Made by a program: the position numbers and the translations under genes. A DNA stretch of 64,000 nucleotides from an uncultured Mailhella sp. (lineage in GTDB: Bacteria; Desulfobacterota; Desulfovibrionia; Desulfovibrionales; Desulfovibrionaceae), in the NCBI GenBank assembly GCA_910578585.1, contig CAJTRG010000005.1:73544-137543 (forward strand), written 5' to 3'. The notes beneath the pieces are model-generated. The model was given only the letters and a program-made list of their open reading frames with translations, was not told where the DNA came from and made no database searches. Below are positions 59,082-64,000 of this stretch, piece after piece (the stretch's first letter is position 1; each line of letters starts with the position of its first letter).

Positions 59082-59664
59082 TTATTCCGCTTTTATAATA
59101 TATTTTACACCTATGTTGACGGGTCTGTTTTCTGTAGAAGTTGGAACTTGATATGCTAGTTGATACCGTACTCTATACCACCCCCCTTTCCCTCCATCAG
59201 GACCAGTCCCTTGCCAAAGTATCTCATAGCCTGTGCCTCCACCGGGTTTTACTGTCCAAGCACTTCCTGCTATGAGATCCCAGTTTCTAGCAGTATCTCC
59301 CTGAATTTCACCCAAACTTGTTCCATGAGTTGTACTTCCATATCTCCCATGATCAAGTGTTTGGTTTCCGGAACCTCGCAAGAACATTCCCTGATAGTTT
59401 GGAGTATTAGGCATTAACTCATGTAAATCAGGGTATAATGTTGCATTTACGGGTTGTCCGTTACACTCAAGCCAGCCGTCAGGGATTTTCTTCTTTGTCC
59501 AAACAATAACCGTCCCGACTGGTACTCCTATTGACTGTGCCTGAACTTGTACCTGTTCCGGATTAAAGCTTGTACTATCCTGTAATGCCCATACTATGGG
59601 CACTGCTGCAATCGTATATATATATATATATGATTGAAAGTATCGCTAAAATTGTACGTTTCAT
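59082..59664 (-). CDS. Exported tail-collar adhesin-like protein, phase-variable, out of frame as read
   Basis: The start at 59664 has AAGGAG five bases upstream and codes MKRTILAILSII, the first half of a signal peptide, before a (TA)8 tract. Downstream the collar-domain frame resumes as TIAAVPIVWALQDSTSFNP, completing the signal peptide. With eight TA units the two parts are out of register and translation stops early; six or nine units would give a 192- or 194-aa protein. The mature part (VPVGTVIVWTKKKIPDGWL, then ECNGQPVNATLYPDLHELMP) is a phage tail-collar domain like its neighbour, with a variable centre and a conserved VKYIIKAE end. Present state: OFF. Confidence 0.78.
59615..59630. 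repeat. (TA)8 tract inside a signal-peptide coding region
   Basis: Eight TA units, followed on the plus strand by one extra T, lie 35-50 bases inside the reading frame that starts at 59664. The frame is restored only when the number of units is a multiple of three. Confidence 0.88.
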
Positions 59665-59673
59665 AACCACTCC

Positions 59674-60231
59674 TTATTCTGCTTTAATAATGTATTTCAC
59701 GATTACAGCTGGTGGCTGTACTGTGTTTGATTTTCCGTAAATGGGGTTGGATAAAGAAGCATCAAAAATAAATAGATAGTTCCTTTCATAACCTCCAGGC
59801 TCCGGTGAGGTTTTATGATCGTAGACTTTAGGTTTAAATGCTCCATAATCACCCCATATTCCTCTAGAATTATCTGCAAAAAAATTTCCCGTAATATTAG
59901 GTAATCCTGCTTCAATTTTATCACCAACTTTTGTATTGGTATCAATTCCCTGTAAAAATCTGCCCTGATAGTTTGGGACAATCGGCATTAATCTATATAA
60001 ATCAGGATAAAGAGCCTCATTTACTGGTTGCCCGTTACATTCCAACCAACCATCAGGAATTTTCTCTTTTGTCCATATAATGACCGTCCCTATTGGAACT
60101 GAATTATCCGCTGCACTCACAACAACTGGTTGTGGGTCAAAACTTGTTGCATCATATAATTTTAAATCCAGAGCCTGAGCTTGCCCAATACATAAAAGAC
60201 AGCTAATTAAAATCGAATACAATAACTTCAT
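59674..60231 (-). CDS. Exported tail-collar-domain pilus-associated adhesin-like protein
   Basis: A 185-aa protein with a signal peptide (MKLLYSILISCLLCIGQAQA, cleaved before LDLKL). A phage tail-collar domain follows: VPIGTVIIWTKEKIPDGWL, then ECNGQPVNEALYPDLYRLMP and NYQGRFLQG. The C-terminal half is different from its paralogue at 59082-59664 until the shared end VKYIIKAE. Its start lies within the end of the prepilin peptidase gene (29-bp overlap). Position in a type IVb pilus operon suggests a pilus-tip or surface receptor-binding protein, in the role taken by shufflon PilV ends in R64. Confidence 0.8.
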   Translation of the reverse strand: MKLLYSILISCLLCIGQAQALDLKLYDATSFDPQPVVVSAADNSVPIGTVIIWTKEKIPDGWLECNGQPVNEALYPDLYRLMPIVPNYQGRFLQGIDTNTKVGDKIEAGLPNITGNFFADNSRGIWGDYGAFKPKVYDHKTSPEPGGYERNYLFIFDASLSNPIYGKSNTVQPPAVIVKYIIKAE

Positions 60232-60643
60232 AAAACACTCCTAAAAATTGAGTAACTATTACTCCAAAAGTAAAAAATGGAATTAATGCAACTTTCTTTA
60301 TCTTAAACAAAAAACAATACAAAAATCCCAAACAAAATCCGAAACATAAACTTAAATAGGTTTCATTTAGCCCTAAAAAAGTCCCAATCATGGTGCTTGT
60401 AAGTACATCACCAAAGCCAAGTCCTTCAATTTTTTTTATTTTCAATATAGAAAAATAAATAGCACCAAGAACAACAAATCCAAAACATAGACCAATAAGG
60501 GCATTATTAAAATTATTTGCAAGATAATTGCAAATAAGCCCAATAATACTGCCAGTTATTGGTATAGCATTATAAATCATTTGTTCTTTATAATCCTGCC
60601 ACGACAAAATACATAAAAAGAATAATAAAATAGCTAAAATCAT
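60203..60643 (-). CDS. Short A24-type prepilin peptidase (PilU-like)
   Basis: A 146-aa membrane peptidase with about five helices. The two aspartate sites are in SWQDYKEQMIYN (near residue 17) and EGLGFGDV (GxGD, near 76). The methyltransferase half of PilD is missing, as in R64 PilU and TadV/CpaA. It should process the type IVb prepilin encoded nearby. The start follows the transglycosylase stop by one base. Confidence 0.88.
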   Translation of the reverse strand: MILAILLFFLCILSWQDYKEQMIYNAIPITGSIIGLICNYLANNFNNALIGLCFGFVVLGAIYFSILKIKKIEGLGFGDVLTSTMIGTFLGLNETYLSLCFGFCLGFLYCFLFKIKKVALIPFFTFGVIVTQFLGVFYEVIVFDFN

Positions 60644-60644
60644 T

Positions 60645-61151
60645 TTATTTTCCTTTTAAATTTTTAACCACTTTAGCAGCATAGTATTTGCCTCGTGCTG
60701 GGTTGCGATGTATTGGTGTATGGTAACTTGCAACAGCTTTCCAATTTAGCCCATGCTTGTTGATTTCATTTTTGAGGATAAACGCACCGATAATAATGTT
60801 GTTTTGCGGTTCTATGGCAGTTTCAAGCGAAATGCCGTATTTTCTCAGCCACCAAACGTTTATTTGCATAATACCAATATCAAAACTTCTCCGCTCGTTA
60901 TACGCCTTCTTAGCTATTCTGAGGGCTTCTTCTTTGCTTTTAGGAAAATACCCCTTTCCCTGAATATTAATTGCCCAGGGATTAAGGCTAGTTTCCGTTT
61001 TAGCAATAGCAACAAGTAATTGCGGAGCAATATCATAATGTTTGCCTGCAAAAATGAAATCATCAAGCATTGTTTTTGCACTTGCTATGTTTGGAGTTAA
61101 AACCAATAATAAAAAAACTATGAAGTTTCTTCTGAAATTGCTTTTCCACAT
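60645..61151 (-). CDS. Lytic transglycosylase (PilT/VirB1-like)
   Basis: A 168-aa exported muramidase with a signal peptide (hydrophobic residues 11-23, cleavage near ASAKT). The SLT domain has the catalytic Glu in AIAKTETSLNPWAIN and continues to FDIGIMQINVWWLRKYG and AVASYHTPIHRNPARG. It opens peptidoglycan for assembly of the pilus or mating channel; R64 PilT is the counterpart. The gene begins within the end of pilV (34-bp overlap). Confidence 0.9.
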   Translation of the reverse strand: MWKSNFRRNFIVFLLLVLTPNIASAKTMLDDFIFAGKHYDIAPQLLVAIAKTETSLNPWAINIQGKGYFPKSKEEALRIAKKAYNERRSFDIGIMQINVWWLRKYGISLETAIEPQNNIIIGAFILKNEINKHGLNWKAVASYHTPIHRNPARGKYYAAKVVKNLKGK

Positions 61152-62254
61152 AGTGTCACCACTGTCATTTTGTTATAATCAGGTGCCGGATAAATCCATT
61201 CTTCTTTTTTATTCAAAACACGAAGGTGAATCTGCCATTTTGCTTCGTCCACATCAGTCGCCCAGGATTGGACAGCTGCTAAATGCACAGCTTCCTCGCC
61301 TGATGAAACAATGCTTGGCGATACAAAAATATAAGGCTGCGTATTTGTTCCGCTTGGACACATTGGCTTATCAATATAATCACCGTCACTCGCGATAGTC
61401 GCATTTTTCATCATGATACTATTGCCAGTATCACTTACAGTCACAGTTTCGCCGTTCCTGCAAATATACAAGCCCTCATCTTCGTCGTAAAAAAGCCTGT
61501 TTTCATTTTCCGCATCATCACATAAAAATTCGTCATAATTATGTGATACCAGCTTGATACTTCTCAAATTGTTAATATCGTGGTCAGTCATGTCCAAATT
61601 AGTCTGCATGGCATTAAGTTCCGGTTCGCCCGGAACAGCAACACGATATAAAAAATCAAGTCCAAGCTCAGAACTGCCAAAAGTAGCTAACGCTGCCAAA
61701 TGCCCAGCTCCGGGACTGGGAATGCCCATTTTATTTAATTCAACTTCCCACATGCCATAGCTGCCTATAATACTGTTGGTTGATTGATTAGGAAGATGTC
61801 CGCTTGGTACAAAACCTCCGGCACCGCCTAAAAACGTTGCCGTACTTGGAATAACGGTATTTACAAAAGTATTGTCATAATTTCTTCCGTTGCTGTCGGT
61901 AAGCACTATCCCTTGCAGTTCCTTGTCCTTTGGCTGGCGGATATAGATTTTATAATCCTGATACCAGACATTGCGTTCCGCAAAACCGTCAGGCAGTAAA
62001 TCATCATCTTTCAAATCTTTAATAGTGACAGTTTCGCCTTTGGTTGCCGTGCATTTTTGCAATAATTCCGCATGGTGAAGTTTTATATATTCACCAGCTG
62101 CAAGATTAACCTGCTTCAAGTGATCCGCCGCGCTGCGTTTTTTGAGATAGGTCAATCCCTCATTAATTTGTGCCGCAATCGTCGGAACTAACATCAATAA
62201 AACAAGGATACCAAGCATTGCGCTGCCCAAGCCGTATGCATTCGATTTTTTCAT
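61118..62254 (-). CDS. PilV-like type IVb minor pilin/tip protein
   Basis: A 378-aa prepilin-like protein. After a short leader (MKKSNAYGLGSA) lies a hydrophobic helix MLGILVLLMLVPTIAAQI, then a long coil and a beta-rich ectodomain with Cys pairs. The N-terminal part and length fit the PilV family of R64-type thin pili (Shufflon_N). The C-terminal receptor part (about 300-378) seems fixed here: no inverted shufflon segments or rci gene follow. ATGA-type overlap with pilM upstream. Confidence 0.78.
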   Translation of the reverse strand: MKKSNAYGLGSAMLGILVLLMLVPTIAAQINEGLTYLKKRSAADHLKQVNLAAGEYIKLHHAELLQKCTATKGETVTIKDLKDDDLLPDGFAERNVWYQDYKIYIRQPKDKELQGIVLTDSNGRNYDNTFVNTVIPSTATFLGGAGGFVPSGHLPNQSTNSIIGSYGMWEVELNKMGIPSPGAGHLAALATFGSSELGLDFLYRVAVPGEPELNAMQTNLDMTDHDINNLRSIKLVSHNYDEFLCDDAENENRLFYDEDEGLYICRNGETVTVSDTGNSIMMKNATIASDGDYIDKPMCPSGTNTQPYIFVSPSIVSSGEEAVHLAAVQSWATDVDEAKWQIHLRVLNKKEEWIYPAPDYNKMTVVTLCGKAISEETS

Positions 62255-62679
62255 TCTGTAATCTCCAAAATGCTGACTAAATCACCCTCATCAATGAAAC
62301 CGGGCAATACAGTCGGCGGTGTTGTATAGTGGGGGTAAAAAAGACCGTTCTTTTTTGACCCCACACTATGAGAATACATGGTTTGTTTTTGTGCCTGTGC
62401 TGTTTCTTTTTTTGTTGCATTTCCATAAATGTATAAAATATTGCCTTGTACTTGTGCCTTCCAATTTTGATTTACAAAACCGCTTGGAAATTCAATATCC
62501 TTATCTTGAATAATTCCAGTAACAGAATTATTTTCAAAAACATAATCCATGACATTTTTACGGTAAACAAGAAAATTCAAAGCTTTTACTTCTGCCGAAG
62601 TATCCGTTTCTTTAAAATCCTTTGGCGAATAAATGGAAAGCAGCATAACGGCAAAAACCAAAAACAAAAACATCTTCAT
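62251..62679 (-). CDS. PilM-like pilus accessory protein
   Basis: A 142-aa protein with one N-terminal hydrophobic anchor (MKMFLFLVFAVMLLSIYS) and a small periplasmic domain (NFLVYRKNVMDYVFEN, then DIEFPSGFVNQNWKAQV). Size, anchor and operon place resemble R64 PilM. Its stop overlaps the start of the pilV-like gene by four bases. Function in pilus assembly is inferred from context. Confidence 0.72.
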   Translation of the reverse strand: MKMFLFLVFAVMLLSIYSPKDFKETDTSAEVKALNFLVYRKNVMDYVFENNSVTGIIQDKDIEFPSGFVNQNWKAQVQGNILYIYGNATKKETAQAQKQTMYSHSVGSKKNGLFYPHYTTPPTVLPGFIDEGDLVSILEITE

Positions 62680-62683
62680 AATA

Positions 62684-63214
62684 TTACCTTGCTTCGTATT
62701 TCAATGTGTTTTTTCCTGCATTGCAGAGATTAATAACATCGGACGTTGAAGAATCGTCAGATAACACAGAACTGTTGACAGACAGGCTTATCCAGTTATT
62801 AACCTGATTGCCTGCAAGCTTTCCGCATTCTTCATCGGGAATATTGGTAATTTCAATAAAAAAGCTGCTTTCGTCATCGGAGGAATACAGAGTTACTGTT
62901 CCGCCCCAGGCATTAACAAGATTAGAACCCTTTATAAGCGTTTTGGGAACAGCTCCGCCTTTTATGGCGATTTCATTGGTTAAATCGCCATATCCTGCTG
63001 AACCTGTGTATAAGGATGAAACCCTGCTTGATAATTGGATTATTTCTGATTGAAACTGCAAAACATTACTGCTGGAACGTGTTGAATAGAATATTGCCAT
63101 ACCTAAAGCAATCGCAAAAACACCAGCTAAAATGCCAAGCATTAAATCACTTATGCCCGCAATTAAAAATGCACCGCTTTTCTTTGTTAAACTTTTCTTC
63201 ACAAAATTTTTCAT
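62684..63214 (-). CDS. Type IVb major prepilin (PilS-like)
   Basis: A 176-aa prepilin. A basic leader (MKNFVKKSLTKKSG) is followed by a long hydrophobic N-terminal helix (DLMLGILAGVFAIALGMAIF) and a C-terminal domain with a disulfide-capable pair (EEC...NLC), as in type IVb pilins. The exact cleavage site is uncertain: SG/AFLIAG or AG/ISDLML. ATG 63214 is chosen since GGAGGA lies upstream; the frame is open 14 codons further but overlaps the PilR end. It starts next to the pilR stop. Confidence 0.82.
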   Translation of the reverse strand: MKNFVKKSLTKKSGAFLIAGISDLMLGILAGVFAIALGMAIFYSTRSSSNVLQFQSEIIQLSSRVSSLYTGSAGYGDLTNEIAIKGGAVPKTLIKGSNLVNAWGGTVTLYSSDDESSFFIEITNIPDEECGKLAGNQVNNWISLSVNSSVLSDDSSTSDVINLCNAGKNTLKYEAR

Positions 63215-63215
63215 A

Positions 63216-64000
63216 TTAAATTCCTCCCAAGGAAGCTGATATTTCCTTATAAGCAAAAATAATGCTTATAATTATTACGGTTATTAAAATCAGACATAAT
63301 GTCTGCACAATTTTAGCCTGCTCCGTAAGTTTCTGTTCACCCTGCTTTATCCAGTCCTCGGATATTTTATAAAGCTTGTCCTCAAACTCGGGCAGTTCTG
63401 CGTACGTTTTTAAATCGTTGATTAGCTCTTCATCGGGAAATCCGGTATCAGCTAACAGCAGTGCGTCACCGAATTTTTTTTTGCCGAAGTTTTCAAGAAT
63501 TTTGTTTATTCTGTCTTTCAAATAGGGCGTAGAGATGTCGGAACTTGCCATATCATGCAGAATGTCAACCTGCTGCTTGCCTGCTTTCATCATACTGGAA
63601 AACGTAAAAAGCCAGGTTGATCCCACAATCATGCGATAAATGGAAAACGGCGGAAATTTATCAAGGAACGTTCTGTATTCTCCTGTGTAGTTTGGAAAAC
63701 TATAGAAAATAAAAGCAACTCCAGAAGCAAAGAATATTCCAAAAACCGCGCCGTAGACAGAGCCTAAGAAGCTTGAAACAATATACAAAAGATAGCCAAA
63801 TCCCTGCCACTCAGCAGGATTAGCAATCCCCTCAAAGCTTGGGATTAATACAAATGCCGCCAAAAGCAATATTACAATCAGCAATGCAAATAAAAAGCTT
63901 GGATAAGCAAGTGCTGATTTTATGGCTTTTTTAATGGTAACTTTTGCATTAATAATGCGTTCAGCCAGTTCAAATCCCTCATAGAGTTTTCCGCCGCTTT
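63216..64000 (-). CDS. PilR-like type II/IV inner-membrane platform protein (5' end beyond window)
   Basis: The visible 260 residues are the C-terminal part of a GspF-domain protein: a first segment with GGKLYEGFELAERI and KKAIKSALAYPSFL, then helices near 38-55 and 70-100 of this part, a cytoplasmic domain and the last helix LCLILITVIIISIIFAY. The reading frame continues past the right edge without a start. It anchors the assembly ATPase of the pilus; R64 PilR is the counterpart. The order pilR-pilS fits that operon. Confidence 0.85.
   Translation of the reverse strand, partial: SGGKLYEGFELAERIINAKVTIKKAIKSALAYPSFLFALLIVILLLAAFVLIPSFEGIANPAEWQGFGYLLYIVSSFLGSVYGAVFGIFFASGVAFIFYSFPNYTGEYRTFLDKFPPFSIYRMIVGSTWLFTFSSMMKAGKQQVDILHDMASSDISTPYLKDRINKILENFGKKKFGDALLLADTGFPDEELINDLKTYAELPEFEDKLYKISEDWIKQGEQKLTEQAKIVQTLCLILITVIIISIIFAYKEISASLGGI

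Larger units (their letters stand above)
44069..64000. mobile_element. Integrative conjugative element inserted in tRNA-Ser (right end outside window)
   Basis: From the tRNA-Ser remnant to the right edge there are a tyrosine integrase, an oriT-like dyad, MobC and MOBP relaxase genes, cargo genes, a DarB-like protein and type IVb thin-pilus genes. The region is more AT-rich than the chromosome to its left. No replication protein, VirB/Tra mating-channel core or coupling protein is seen yet; these would be expected beyond 64000, together with the second att site. A mobilisable island borrowing another channel is possible. Confidence 0.85.

Noticed and set aside
51914..60231. Shufflon-type inversion system formed by the serine recombinase and collar genes
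   Set aside because: The collar genes are in the same orientation, no inverted recombination sites are visible and the recombinase gene is 6.6 kb away in another transcript.
1..64000. CRISPR arrays, rRNA genes and insertion sequences
   Set aside because: No regularly spaced repeats, no rRNA-like sequence and no transposase gene were seen in the window.

Overview
The window looks like chromosome of an anaerobic, low-GC member of the Desulfovibrionaceae or a close relative. This is an inference from gene content: an LL-diaminopimelate aminotransferase, a periplasmic arylsulfate sulfotransferase, a TauE/SafE-type exporter, a large sigma-54 activator, tripartite tricarboxylate transporters and a small dual-CXXC zinc ribbon. 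No 16S rRNA gene or other decisive marker is present. The last ~20 kb is an integrative conjugative element (ICE) that ends beyond the right edge.

Chromosome, 1-43.9 kb. The left edge holds a truncated secreted Ser/Thr/Gln-rich protein, a membrane protein, tmk and a YhaM-like OB-HD nuclease. Next come fba-gap (the GAPDH carries an N-A-R cofactor motif that suggests NADP use), a Ca2+/cation antiporter and an RluA-type pseudouridine synthase. A sigma-54 activator (7551-10466) is divergent from a seven-kb operon: MFS carrier, TctC-TctB-TctA transporter, YtcJ-like amidohydrolase and an orphan NMT1/TauA-type binding protein. Three tandem palindromes and a -24/-12 promoter lie in the divergent gap, so the regulatory circuit can be read directly. 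Nitroreductase, a PD-(D/E)XK protein and sdaA follow, then ilvE-dnaX-ybaB. In that unit dnaX appears to use a -1 frameshift at a G5 run to make a gamma-like and a tau-like product. Further right are a purine permease, assT, two tandem GT8 glycosyltransferases each preceded by a (TA)9 tract, an FMN hydroxy-acid oxidase with a Cys cluster, dapL, a PAS-GGDEF protein, a znuABC-like operon with a non-canonical binding protein, lgt with a TauE-family gene, cobT with an orphan Dpp-type ATPase, tRNA-Leu(TAA), an M20 amidase and ybaK.

ICE, ~44.07 kb to beyond 64 kb. A 3' fragment of tRNA-Ser(TGA) marks the left attachment site and is followed by a tyrosine integrase. Next are an oriT-like inverted repeat with an RP4-like nic sequence, MobC/TraJ-like and MOBP relaxase genes, a cargo block (DUF4102-Sel1 chimera, an overlapping pair of unknowns, two Sel1-repeat proteins, a serine recombinase) and an 1874-aa DarB-like methylase-helicase. 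The remainder is an R64-like type IVb thin-pilus operon (PilR, PilS, PilM, PilV, PilT and PilU equivalents) with two phage-tail-collar adhesin-like genes.

The most notable signals are four. (1) The dnaX recoding site has a 3' stem-loop. (2) The C-terminal tail GL(S/T)R is shared by relaxase, DarB-like protein and a 185-aa unknown, encoded by different codons; it may be a common conjugative export signal. (3) A (TA)8 tract inside the signal-peptide codons of the second collar gene puts it out of frame, as in a phase-variable OFF allele. (4) The GT8 promoters carry (TA)9 tracts.
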